Shown piece after piece: positions 35,333 through 47,700 of a stretch of DNA of 64,000 bases. The position numbers and the translations under genes were made by a program. Below the pieces are notes generated by a model. It worked only from the letters and a program-made list of their open reading frames with translations, was not told the origin of the DNA and did not search any database. The stretch comes from Ananas comosus (taxonomy: Eukaryota; Streptophyta; Magnoliopsida; Poales; Bromeliaceae): assembly GCF_001540865.1 (NCBI RefSeq), contig NC_033639.1, positions 2,984,897 through 3,048,896 on the forward strand, read 5' to 3'. Numbering within the stretch: the first letter of the stretch is position 1; every line of letters starts with the position of its first letter.

Positions 35333-36712
35333 ATGCCGATCACACGCTCTCAATCTGCCGTAGCGGATAATGCGGCAAACTTGGAGGAGGTCGAGACCTC
35401 CGCTACCTCCGGATCCGGCGAGGTCCGTGAGTTGAGGGGCTAGCTTGCGGCCCTCACTGATATGGTGGCACAGCAGACTGAGGCGGCGCGCCGACAGGAG
35501 GCGCAGATGAAACGTCTGGAGGATCTCCTACTGCAGCAGGCGGAGGCTCGGGAGACTCAGGTCCCTACACCGCCAGCACCAGTCGTGGACGTCGCGCCGA
35601 GAGTGCCATCCCCCGCGCCGAGTTCTTCGCGAGCAACGCCCGTGGCCGCGCCTCAGGAGGAGGCTTTGGCGGCGCCACCTGTTCAGGCACCCCCGATTGG
35701 AGCTGTTTTTGCGTGATGGTAGAGGGGGCAGAGCGGGACCGACTAATGGAACGCCTCAACGAGTTCAGGAGGTGCGGTCCCCGGATCTTTGACGGTGAGA
35801 AGGTCGACCACTGGATCGTGGAAAAGTGGTTGATGCATATGGAGAAGCTCTTCCGCGACACCTTCGTGGAGGAGAGAGATCGAGTCTGGCTTACCACTCA
35901 CCACCTGGACGGCGAGGCCTATCGCTGGTGGTTGGATCTTCAGGAAAACCCCAGCACCGACTTAGCAGCTATTACTTGGAAGAGGTTGAAGGAGCTTCTT
36001 TTGGCGCATTACTTCCCGACCAGCGTCAAGAGGAAGATGGAGCAGAACTTACGCAACTTGCGCCAGGAAGACAGGACCGTAGCCGAGTACGAGCGGGAGT
36101 TTTCTCTGCTTCTACACTGCTTGCCTTTCGTCGTGCGGGACGACGAGGACAAGGCCCGCATCTTCGAGCGAGGGTTACGACCGTCGATCTTCCAGTTTGT
36201 GCAATCCTCTAACCTTTAAACCTACCGGGAGGTTGTAAATCGCGCGCTCATCGTGGAAAGCGGCGCGACAGAGATGCAGGAGCGACGAGAAGGCTTGGAC
36301 AGGGGTAAGGCCAAGAGGCCTGCGGCGGAGGGTGCGAGCCAGACGGACTCTAGGAGGCCGCCGAAACACCCTAGGATCTAGCAGCGTGGGCGCGGCCCGG
36401 CAGCACAGTGAGGAGGTCCTGATCGACGCCGACCTCCCCAGTGCGTGATCTGCGGTGGTCCTCACACTCCACCGCAGTGTCCGCAGCGGGGGGGCGGGTA
36501 CTACTTGTGTGGCCAGGAGGGCCACTTCCGGACTGAGTGCCCGAGGAGATCGTCACCGGCACCATCGACTGCATCGGCACCGGCTCTACCAGCCGCCAGC
36601 CAGGGGACTCCATCGGCGCAGTACCAGCCTGGTCGGCCACCCGTCCAGCGCCAGAGCGAGGGTTTTCGACAGGCCCCGAGTGGGCGTATGTATGCCGCTT
36701 AGACCGAGGAGG
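35333..36712 (+). pseudogene. Element B: gag, with stops and a frameshift
   Basis: ATG at 35333 (MPITRSQSAVADN). A TAG at 35441-35443 breaks the frame where Gln is expected, and a frameshift occurs near 35712. The gag core then reads from FDGEKVDHWIVEKWLMHMEK to AYRWWLDLQEN, LLLAHYFPTSVKRKMEQ and YEREFSLLLHCLPFVVRDD (35790-36150). More stops follow at about 36218 and 36380. CVICGGPHTPPQC and a CCHC-type knuckle (LCGQEGHFRTEC) lie at 36444-36543. In the knuckle the first Cys is replaced by Tyr (TAC, 36499-36501). Gag would form the cytoplasmic virus-like particle; this copy cannot. Confidence 0.9.
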
Positions 36713-39700
36713 CGGCAACAGCCGAGAATGTGGTCGTAGGTATCATTTTTCTTGATGGCATTAGAGTTCGTGCATTATTTGATACCGGTACATCACACTC
36801 ATTCATAGATCGGCTGTTTGCCGAGTTACATGGCATCCCTATGCTTTCGTTGTTGCATCCGGGACGTGTAGTTGTCCCCGACCACTCTTTAGATATTAGA
36901 GAGTATTGCCCCAGTTGCCCTATTCGGGTATGAGATTGGGTTATGTCTGTGGACTTGCTAGCCTTGCGCAAACTGGGGAAATTTAATGTGGTCTTAGGCA
37001 TGGATTGGTTAACCAAGTATTATGCCACGATTGATTGCAAGAATCGCATGGTTACTTTTAGAGAACCGGGGTAAGTTGAGGTGATATTTAGAGGATGCCA
37101 GAGTTCGCTTTTTGCGGTGACGATCAGCTCGTCTCGAGTTAGGCAGCTAATCAGCAGAGGTTGTGTAGCCTACTTGGCTAGTGTTGTGTTGAGGGGCGAG
37201 GGTGACACCCCTAGGATTGAGGATATCCCGGTGGTACGTGAGTTCCATCACGTTTCCAGCTGAGTTATCGGGTAGCCACCCGATAGGGAGATCGAGTTTG
37301 TGGTAGATCTCGTCCCTGGGACTACCCTAATCTCGAAGGCACCCTATAGGATGGCACCGGCGGAACTGTAGGAGCTGAGGGCACAACTACAGGATCTCCT
37401 GGATAAAGGTTTCATTCGACCGAGCGTCTCGCCTTGGGGAGCGCCAGTTTGTTCGTCAAGAAGAAAGACGGATCGCTACGCCTATGTGTGAACTATCGTG
37501 AACTTAATAAAGTCACGATCAAGAATAAGTATCAGTTGCCGAGAATCGACAACTTGTTTGATCAGCTTCAAGGATCGTGTGTGTATTTCAAGATCGATTT
37601 GCAGTCGAGATACCACCAGTTAAAGATCAAACCGAGGATGTATCGAAGACGGCTTTCAGAACACGGTATGGACATTATAAGTTCACTGTTATGCCGTTTG
37701 GGCTTACTAATGCCCCGACAGCTTTTATGGATCTAATGAACCGTATTTTTAAGCCATATCTAGACAGGTTCGTCGTGGTGTTCATCGACGACATTTTGAT
37801 TTATTCCCGAAGTGATGCAGAGCACGAGGAGCATTTGAGGCTTGTACTTCAAGTACTTCGGAAAAAGGAGCTCTATGCCAAGCTGAAAAAGTGTGAATTT
37901 TGGCTTCGAGAGGTAGCCTTCCTTGGACATTTGATATCGGGATCAGGTATTGCGGTGAATCCCAAGAAGATTGAGGCTATCAGGATTGGCCGAGACCGAC
38001 GAGCGTCACGGAGATTCGGAGTTTCCTTGGATTGGCCGGATACTACCGGAGATTTGTTGAGGGGTTCGCCAAGCTATCTACTCCCCTCACGAGACTCACG
38101 CATAAAGGAGTCAAGTTCATTTGGAATGATGCATGCGAGAGAAGCTTCCAAGAGTTGAAGCAAAGATTGACGACCGCCCCGATCCTAACCCTGCCAATGG
38201 CTGAAGCAGGGTATGTGGTTTATAGTGATGCTTCCCTTAATGGATTGGGTTGTGTGTTGATGCAGGATGGCAAAGTGATCGCGTATGCTTCGCGGCAACT
38301 AAAGGAATATGAAAAGAACTACCCGACGGATGATTTGGAGCTGGCAGCCGTAGTCTTCGCATTTAAGTTATGGCGCCACTATCTTTACGGTGAGCGGTGT
38401 GAAGTGTATACGGATCACAAGAGTTTGAAGTACTTATTCACCCAGAAAGAGTTGAACCTGAGACAGCGCAGATAGTTGGAGCTGCTCAAAAATTATGATT
38501 TGACGATTCTCTACCACCCAGGCAAGGCTAACGTGGTGGCGGATGCGCTAAGTCGGAAATCGACGGAAAACTTAGCGATGCTTGTTGTGACCCAACCGCA
38601 GTTGATCGAGCAGATGAAGCGGTTGGAGTTGGAGGTAGTGACTCCGGATACACCTTTGAAGTTGATGACCTTGGTTGTGCAACCTACATTTTTGGATAGG
38701 ATTAAAGAAAAGCAAGCGTCCGATGTGGAGTTGCAAAATATAAAAGGTAAAATGGTGGATGGTTGCACTGGTGATTTCCTTGTGGATGACCAAGGATTGA
38801 TGCGTTTCCGTGGACGGATTTGTGTACCGGCGGATTCGGGAATTAAAGAGGATATTCTTCAAGAAGCGCACCGAGCGCCCTACGCTGTACATCTAGGAGG
38901 CACCAAGATGTATAAGGATTTAAAGTTGTTTTATTGGTAGCCCGGGATGAAAAAGGATGTTGGCGAGTTTGTAGCTCGTTGTCTAACTTGCCAACAAGTA
39001 AAGGCTGAGCATCGAGTTCCCGCAGAAAAACTTCAGAGTTTGCCTATTCCCGTGTGGAAGTGGGAGAAGATCACAATGAATTTCGTGACTGGATTGCCCC
39101 GCTCTCAGGCTGGGCATGATACTATTTGGGTGATCGTAGATAGGTTCACGAAGTCGGCGCACTTCATACCTATTCATACTATTTGGACCGGGGAGAAACT
39201 CGCACAAGAGTACTTTGATGAGATTGTGCGACTTCACGGAGTGCCCACGTCGATTGTATCAAATCGAGACACCCGGTTTGTGTCTCACTTTTGAAGGAGT
39301 CTGCAGGACGTCCTTGGCACTCGTTTGGACTTTAACACTGCTTTCCACCCTCAGAGTAACGGGCAGTCGGAGCGCACAATTCAGACTTTAGAGGATATGC
39401 TCCGAGCATGTGTGATTGACTTTCAGGGAGGATGGTCGCAGCATCTACCTATGGCAGAGTTTGCTTATAACAATAGTTATCAAGCAAGCATCAAGATGGC
39501 GCCCTTCGAAACACTTTATGGACGGAAGTGTAGATCGCCACTTCATTGGAGTGAAGTTGGCGAGAGATTGGCTTTGAGACCAGATGTGCTCCAGGAAGCT
39601 GAGGATAAAGTTCGAATTGCTCAGGAGCGACTTTTGACGGCGCAGAGTAGACAGAGGAGCTACGCTGATCGACGGCGGCGAGACTTGGAGTTCCAAGTTG

Positions 39701-40125
39701 GAGACCATATTTTCTTGAAGGTCTCGCCGACTAAAGAAATCAAGAGATTCGAGATTCGGAGAAAGTTGAGCCCCCGTTTCATTGGACCGTATGAGGTTTT
39801 GGAGCGTGTAGGCCCGGTAACGTATAGACTTGCTCTACCACCGAACCTATCGGGCGTGCACAACGTCTTTCATATATCGGTCCTTCGGAAGTACATCTTC
39901 GACCCTACTCACGTGTTGGATGCCACACCTTTAGAGTTGCGGGAGGACTTGAGCTTCGAGGAGCAGCCCGTGAAAATCTTGGCTCGCGAGGTACGGAAGC
40001 TACGAAATCAGAATATTCCGTACGTGAAGATTCTTTGGAGCAACTGCGGGGAGCGAGAGGCCACGTGGGAGCTTGAGAGCGTCTTGCTGAAGCGTTATCC
40101 CCATCTTTTTCAGATGGAGTCTTGA
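36713..40125 (+). pseudogene. Element B: pol (protease, RT, RNase H, integrase, chromodomain), multiply disabled
   Basis: Domains in order: aspartic protease (ALFDTGTSHSFI, about 36770); RT ([20 protein letters not shown] at about 37480, [16 protein letters not shown], catalytic FIDD at about 37785); RNase H ([17 protein letters not shown], 38212 on); the [16 protein letters not shown] spacer; integrase zinc-binding and core; then ILAREVRKLRNQNIPYVKI and REATWELES, a chromodomain-type tail that places it in the Del/Tekay chromovirus clade. Frameshifts lie near 37640 and 38000. TAG at 38473 and 38938 and TGA at 39292 replace expected Trp codons. The first two integrase catalytic Asp positions are Asn (AAT at 39079-39081 and 39262-39264), while the Glu in GQSERTIQ is kept. 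Confidence 0.95.
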
Positions 40126-40161
40126 GGTACGTTGCTTTCGAGTTTCGCGGACGAAACTCCT

Positions 40162-40177
40162 TTTTAGGAGGGGTGAA
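40162..40177 (+). other. Element B polypurine tract
   Basis: The purine-rich stretch AGGAGGGGTGAA, following TTTT, lies directly before the 3' LTR start at 40178. It is the expected primer site for plus-strand DNA synthesis. Confidence 0.75.
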
Positions 40178-42738
40178 TGTGACGCACTGGGCCGTTACAA
40201 ATTGCAAGGTTCGAGTGTTTGTTTCGTGTTCTGAGCTTTTCCACACTTCGTGGAGGGTTGTTGACAGTGTTCCGACCCATGATTCGAACCTGGAGATTGG
40301 AGGTTTAAAACCTAGCACCAAAATCCGAAAAGTCGAAATTTTGGTCAGCTCTCAGGTAGTCTCAGCAGGGCTGCGTACCGGTACGGAGTTGATGGCTATA
40401 CCGGTACGCGCTGATGGCTGTACCGGTACGGGGCTGGTGTACTGGTACACAGACGGATTTCGTGCAAACCCGAGGATCAGGTTTGGCTGTTTCGCAGGTG
40501 TTGTACCGGTACGCGAGCCCGTGTACCGGTACACAGTGCAGCGCAAGCAGTTTTTGGGGCAGGGGTGTTTTTGTAATTTTTGCATCTCTATTTAAACACC
40601 ACCACAGCCCTTGGGGGGGCTCTTTTGAGCCCCAGACCTGTGGAGAAGAGGTGAGACTCTCCCCCTTTGATTTCTTCTCCATTTTTGGTGGATTTTAGTT
40701 GGTTTTGATCTCTCTTTTCTCCTTCTCCTTGCCTCATGTTGGATTTCCTCCATTGGAGAAGCTTGAAGGTTTTTGTTAGAGCTTGTTTGGAGGAAGAACT
40801 TCAACCCTAGCACCTTCCTAACTAGGTTTGAGACTTCAAGAGAGGTGAGTAGGCTTGATCTTTTCTTTAAATCATGTTTTAGTAGTTTTTACTAAAGGAA
40901 ACCCTAGATTTTGGATTTTAGGATTAGAAATGGGGATTTTGGATTTGTAGCTTCTAGAACCAAATTGATTGGTTTAGAACTTTGATTTAGGTTGGATTTG
41001 AAGGACTCTATCTCCCTTTTGGAGATCGAGAGAGATTCCTTCGCGTACGGTGAGATTTCTCCACCTTAGCTTGGATAGCTTAATGTTTGAGCTTAACTTT
41101 GTTCGTAAGGTCCGTTTAACTCTCATTTCTATACCTTTAGGGTGCTAGGAGAGTAGCAGGCAACTTCGTCGGAGGTTACGACGCACCGCGAAGACTTTGG
41201 TGGGTTTGGCTTCATTGAAATAGGGGGAGATGCCTCCTACGTGGTTAAATGTTTTCGTATACTATATATGCATGCATATTCCTATTGAATAGGATTTATA
41301 TGAATTTTAGAATGCTTAAAACCCCTATGTTATGCATCATGAAAACTTGACTCTATGTTGTAGAGAGAAACATATGCATTGTGAGCATGCATGAGTTTAA
41401 TGTTCTAATGAATAATGTAAGATCGTATTTCTTGTGTGGGAAATGATTAGAATGACAAGCTTTTAGATTTATTATTCATATTGGGACATAGTAAGCAAAA
41501 GTGTCATAAAGGGGCACTTGAACTAGAAAATTGTTGAACTACTATTTAGAAACATGATGATAAGCCACCGGAAATTTGCTATATTCCATATTTTAGACAT
41601 GATGACATAGAGATAGGCCATTGAGACAGTTACTATATTCCGTATTTTAGACACGATGACATAGAGGCGGGCCTTTGAGATATGTGCTGTATTCCAGATT
41701 TTAGATCCGATGAAACAGTGATGAACCACTAGGACCTGAGACGGACTTATTCGCTTGCATGCCATTGTGCTCATTCGCACATACTTGTGAGAGTCGCTCC
41801 CTACAAGTCGGCACTCCGGAGATAGCCATCGCGACATATGCTCGCCCGTGCGGGATTAGGCGCTAAAATAGGATGCCGTAGGGGAGGCTCATTCCTAGAG
41901 TGGGGATGTTGACTACCACGGGGCCATTGTTGGCACGGCGCAGGCCGGACTACCTACGGGTAGCTTCCACAGGATTTGACTACTAGTGACATATCTTTGC
42001 CAGTTGGACATCGACTAGAATAGCAATAGTATCACCTTACTGTTTAGCTTGAGGTTATCATGTTGGACTTACTCCTGTGTAAATATGTCATAATAGTTTT
42101 AATTACTTATGCAAAATCATGCTAAGTTACTTATGCAATTTCATGCTAAGTAGAGATCATGTGGTAGGTTAATTACTTATGCAATTTCATGCTAGGTAGG
42201 GATCATGTGGTAGTTTTTCAGTTTAAATATTGCTTTATCTGCTTACCCTTTCTTTTGTTGGGCCTAGTGGTGCATTTCACTGAAGCCAGTAATTGCCTAC
42301 TGAGAACTATTACTTAATAGTTCTCATGCCCTCTATTTGATGCCTTTTTCAGCGCCTTCAGCACCGGTGGAGGCACGGGATCGCGGCAAGAGGATCGCCT
42401 AGTTAGTAGTGGAGCCAGTTTTGCTCCTAGGTGGATTTTCTCTCTTTTTGAGTTTTGTGAGAGAGAGGTTTTGTTACCATGTTTAGAGACCACCATTGTA
42501 CTTTCCTTTGTATTTGTATATTGGTTTTCTTGTACTAGGTTATGCTACTTCTTTGTGATTTACCTTTCATTTTCCATATCTTGTCGTTGAACTTAGTTGT
42601 ACTATGCTCTAATATTACTAGATCTCTTTGCACTGTTGTTTTAATTACCGAAATTTCGTAGACACCTTATATGTTTTAGACGTATGACGGGTCTGGGCAC
42701 GTGCCAAGTAGGCTTCCGCTAAGCCCCGGGGCGTGACA
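40178..42738 (+). mobile_element. Element B: 3' LTR
   Basis: 2561 bp, TGTGACGCACTGGGCCG to CGGGGCGTGACA, followed by GTTGT at 42739-42743, which matches the duplication left of the 5' LTR. It lies about 250 bp beyond the probable 3' end of the Sec24 gene. Palindromic TACCGGTA motifs recur at about 40376-40535. Confidence 0.95.
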
Positions 42739-43015
42739 GTTGTTTAGCAAATTATAAATCTGTTAAATTATTTTGAGTTTTATTGAGGTGAAAAGTTTTA
42801 TGCACAGTAATTGAGAGAGGGACTAAACAGTAAAGATATTCCTGTACTTTAGCCAAACGAAAATCCAAAGCAAGCATTGATTGATGACAAAGAAACATGA
42901 TGATAATGGCACTGATGGTGGTCAAGGAGCAACAGGAATGGACAACAAAACTTGCACCAACGAAATACACAACAGTTCCCGAATCCCCCTATACACACTG
43001 ATGGATCACAAAACA

Positions 43016-43021
43016 TTTATT
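43016..43021 (-). terminator. Possible polyadenylation signal of the Sec24-like gene
   Basis: AATAAA on the minus strand, 337 bp downstream of the stop codon at 43358. Plausible as the 3' end of the transcript, but not proven; other A-rich sites exist. Confidence 0.35.
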
Positions 43022-43357
43022 AATAATCAGAACCTCCAAGATTACTTTCAACATCATACAACCTCTCCGTTTGTGAAAGAAGAAACAAAATTAAGATCCA
43101 TCCAAGATCCAAAGAAATGCGTCGCGCTCAGCACCTCAAACTTTTGTCCCTATAGCAGAGCATGCATTTTCCTGCTGTACCAAGACCTACAGTTGTAAAA
43201 TTGAAAGCATAAAAAGTTCTACTATAAATTCATCGACTGTACTCTGATTAACCTGCTTCTCATCCGGCCATCTCCAAATTTGGGCTGTACTTAAATAAAT
43301 AAAGGAGCTCATAGCCTCATATCAAAAAATAGCATGGAAACAAAGTATGCGATCGCC

Positions 43358-44720
43358 TCATGCAATTTTTGTTTGGATTTGCCGATGGACGTGCACAAGG
43401 AACTCAACATAGGAAAGGCCTCCGGGGGTCTTGTCTTCAACCATGTATGAAAGGAAGAACATTCCTGCAAATAAACAAACATAATAGGCATTACTGAACA
43501 AAAAAGTAACTGAACAAAAAAGTATTGCAGCAGTAATTTGGACAGAATCAACAAGTCTATCCCCCAGAAAAAGAATCAACAGTCTACCCCCCCACTTTGC
43601 ACATCAGATGGTTCAGCTCTTTATGTATATATAAACACCACAACGATAACTATTTGCACATATAACCTTCCAAAATCTGAAACTTTTACATGTGCCTGTT
43701 ACAGATCTATCCTTGTACTCGGTAAAAGTCGCCCTCAGAAAACTATTTCAGAGCCAACTTACCCCATAGAGCAGACTAATGACTAACCAACTTAAGTAAA
43801 AGTATTGTAAAAAACTTCACTTTCAAGTGGTCTACTAAAATTCAGATTTTACCGGTGCACATATAAATGGATAATTCTGAAGAGGTATTTATGTTAAAAC
43901 CATTAAATTACACTCTTTGGAGATAGGACCAAACTTTTCCTTTCAAACCAGTTAGTCCACTAACCTGATGGATCACCCTTTCTGCAAAGTCGCAAACTGC
44001 ATCATCAAATATTTTTAAAAAATCAGTATTTACATGATAAAACTCATAAAACAAGAGAATAAGGAAACAAAAAATCCAATTTACCGCAGATATGAACATC
44101 GTTGTCGTCTTATCTCATTAACCACCTCATTTACTTTTTGTGAAAGATCATTATCAAATTGCTGCAATACCAGCTGCAAAGTAAAAAAAGATACATCAAA
44201 TAAGTATAGTTAAAACCAGTTACCAAGAGATGCAGAGCACAAGTTTTAATTTGCTAGTAGAAACAATTATGGTAAACCAAAGCACATGTTCAACAGAAAT
44301 TATCAAAACAATAGTAGGCTGACCTCTAAATTTGCAAGAAACAAGGAAGATTTGAAAACCCCAAATATAGTAAAACAAAATGTGTAAAATAACAATCAAG
44401 TTCTCAGTAATAACAAAAGCTAAGATAACTGCATGATGGACAGAATCACCAGCTTCACCAGTAACTTCAAATTTACCATCAGGTTATCTCAAGATATTAT
44501 ATGCCTTAAACTCACAGCTTGTCAAACAAAGCAAGATGGTTTCAATTCACAGATAGTTACACAAAAAATCAATGTAACCAGTGATTCAAGTATTTTCATG
44601 CCATAAAAGATTGTAATAATACTTGCCTAGGGCTGGCAAATGAGCGAGCCGGCTCGCATTCGACTCGCGTTCGACTCGATATTTGGCTCGCTCGAGCTCG
44701 ACTCGAAATTAAATAAGCCN

Positions 44721-44759
<39 letters not shown>

Positions 44760-47700
44760 TTATTTATTTATTTATTTATTAAAAAATATATAAATATATT
44801 ATATTTTAATTATATATAGGCTGAGTGCTGAGTGAATAATCTGAGTTTAGTTAAAATTGGGCCAATATTGTTGGCCCATAAAAACAAACCCAATAGACAA
44901 AATAAAAGAGCAAAATTTCACTAAATTTATACATTTTTCCTTTCTTTTTTTCTTTTACAGAGCTCTAAATTTTCAATATATTTCTCTCTTTCTCTTTTTC
45001 TGTCTTTCACCCTAAGTGGCCAAGTCAGAAGCCCTCCAAATTATCAAGTAACTGCATATACCGGTTGTTGCCTACCTTGCTATTAATTGTATACTTGAGA
45101 AAATATACAGAATATTTTTAATGTAAAAAATTATTATTCATATAAAATTTTAATTTTAGTTATATATGATTGGATAGTTTAATCCAATATTTATCTATAT
45201 AATTTATTTATTTTTGATTGCATAAATGAAAATGAATAATATGAAGATTGAAGGCGGAAGAAAAGACGTGAGGCGGAAAAGATTAGATATTCAACTCATA
45301 GATTTTTTTTTTCATATTATAATATTATATTTCATATCATTATTTTGTACTTTGAACTATTAGACATTTTTGTATCAAATTATAGATAATGTTCTATACA
45401 AATTAAACTATTGATCGTATGATGTTGAGAATTTCAAGCAGCTCGTTTAGGGCTCGAGCTCGCTCGACTCGAAATTAAGCTCACTCGAACTCGGCTCGAA
45501 TTAATTTCAATCCAAGCTTGAGCTTAAATTTAGGCTCGAAATTAATTTTAAGCCGAATTTGAGCCGAGGTAAGCTCGCTCGAGCTCGGCTCGTTTCCACC
45601 CCTATACTTGCCATGCCATAAAGATTTCAATGAATTACCCTAGTCTGTGAATTGATATTTATACAAAGTAAGATCGATGTAATACCAGAGGCAAGTATCA
45701 CTAGCCGATAACTACTTAAATCATCATACACCCTTGTGATTTTTTTCCACTTAATTTCTTAAGAAATCAAAAATAGATAAATACTTTCTCTCCGAAGCAA
45801 TATCATCGAAGTCCAAGAACTGAATATTACAAAATCTAGAAAAGATATTGATTTAAAGAGTCATGGACTAATGTGGCGCCCCACTTCTCAAGAGGTTACC
45901 CATCCTCGAACTACTCCAACCCTAGCATGCTTAACCCTCTTAACACTTGCTTTGGGCGGGTTAAGATATTTAGCCCTATTATATCTTTACATATAGAACT
46001 TCAAAATCCTAGAAGTGCCACATTATCACCCCTTTAAGCCCTAACGGGTCAGGCTCAAGCACACTGATAAGAACCAAACGATGTGAGACTCATCTTCCAA
46101 GGCTTAGCCGACCTTGTGAGGAGTCACGCCTGCACCCACAATGATCGTCAACTGGGAAACCGTGCTCTACTTGCTATATGACCCTAACTCAGTAAAGACT
46201 CATCTCACACTTCCGGTTGATAATACCTACTATGACGCCCCACTTTTCAAGTCATCTATCCTAAAACTACTCTAACTCTAGCATGCTTAACCCTAACCCT
46301 TGGGCCTAGCCACCATCCAAAATGCTATAGCCGAGTTAAGAGATTTTGCTCTATTATATCTTACACATAGAACTAATCAAAATCCTTGGGTGTCACATAT
46401 AGTAGTTGCAGTTGTCCTTTTTGAAGGCAGCTACATTAAGGCCACTGCTTTTTTTATATTCTAAGAAAGCTGACCGAAAGTCAATTCACAGAAGTTATTC
46501 CTCAGACTGTTTAGTTCATTATGAAGTCAAATTCAACTCTTCCTATGAAAACTTGCTTCCATGGTACTTAAGCAAAGGAACAAGATGTACCTGGTTTGGA
46601 ACTCCGTCAAGAGAAGAAACCCCAAACAAATGTTGGAGAGTATCTGGGCTCACCATGTTGCCTACATAAATTAAACCATCCTCACCATTCTCTAAGAGAT
46701 AGATTCCGTCATCATTCAGATGCTCGCTCGAGAGAGGAAGAGTAGCAGATAGAAGGGAAATATCATCATCTTCCTGCATCAGATTAAATGAAATGTCACA
46801 CACATGTAATGCTGGATAACAAACAAAAATAAAACATCAGTACAAACTACTGCTGGGGTTTCACACCTTTGAAGTGAAATCATGGAGAGAGATCATCCTA
46901 GGATATACCAACGGAACAGCCAATAATATAGAAAGTGAAGCCACATGACTGACCCAGTAGGACCGATCATCCAACCGTCCATCATTTCTCAAGCCTATAC
47001 TTTTGATCAAAGCTGGAACAGGTCAACAAAATGGTCTGCATGTCAACTTATGCCTATATGTAGGATGTATCAGTAGCCCTACTAAGATAATGAGATACAT
47101 ACATATATACCCTGCAAAACCTATAATTACATATAACTAGACCTGACAAACGGGCGGGTTGGGTAATCCACAGGCAGGCCATTGTACCCACGGGTTATTT
47201 GGGCATGAGTAAAATTTACCCGCAAATTTTTGGGTAGCCAACATCTTTACCCATACCCGCCCGTAGGTGAGCAGGTCGGTATACAGGTTACCCGCAATTT
47301 TTTTTCTCTTTTGCTCTTATATTTTTTAAATGCAAAACACATGTATATAAGTTTTAAAAGTATAACATAACTCATTATTTAAAATATCAAAACGTTCAAT
47401 AAAAATGTCTTAAAGCAAAAAAAATCCATAAACAAAGTAACGCGATAAAAAATTAGGATTAGGATTTTTAGGATGAGTAAATAAAAATATATATATATTA
47501 ATTAAGAAAATATATTTTGTAATTAAAAAATATGTGTGGGTACCCGTGGGTAACCGCGGGTGGGTTACCCAAAATGCCCACAGCTTAATGGGTACCCACC
47601 CGTTTTATCCGTAATTTTTTGGATTGGAAAAGTTGGTACCCAAACCCTCAAATTTGCGGATAACCCGCGAGTATGAGTCGAGATTGTCGGGTCTACATAT

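Noticed and set aside
44721..44780. (TA)n and (TTTA)n microsatellite as an independent feature
   Set aside because: It is the expandable AT-rich centre of hAT-like MITE 1 and sits beside an assembly N, so its length is unreliable.
45872..46022. 5S rRNA gene
   Set aside because: Only the 3' half resembles 5S and it occurs twice at LTR ends. The full 5S promoter region is absent.
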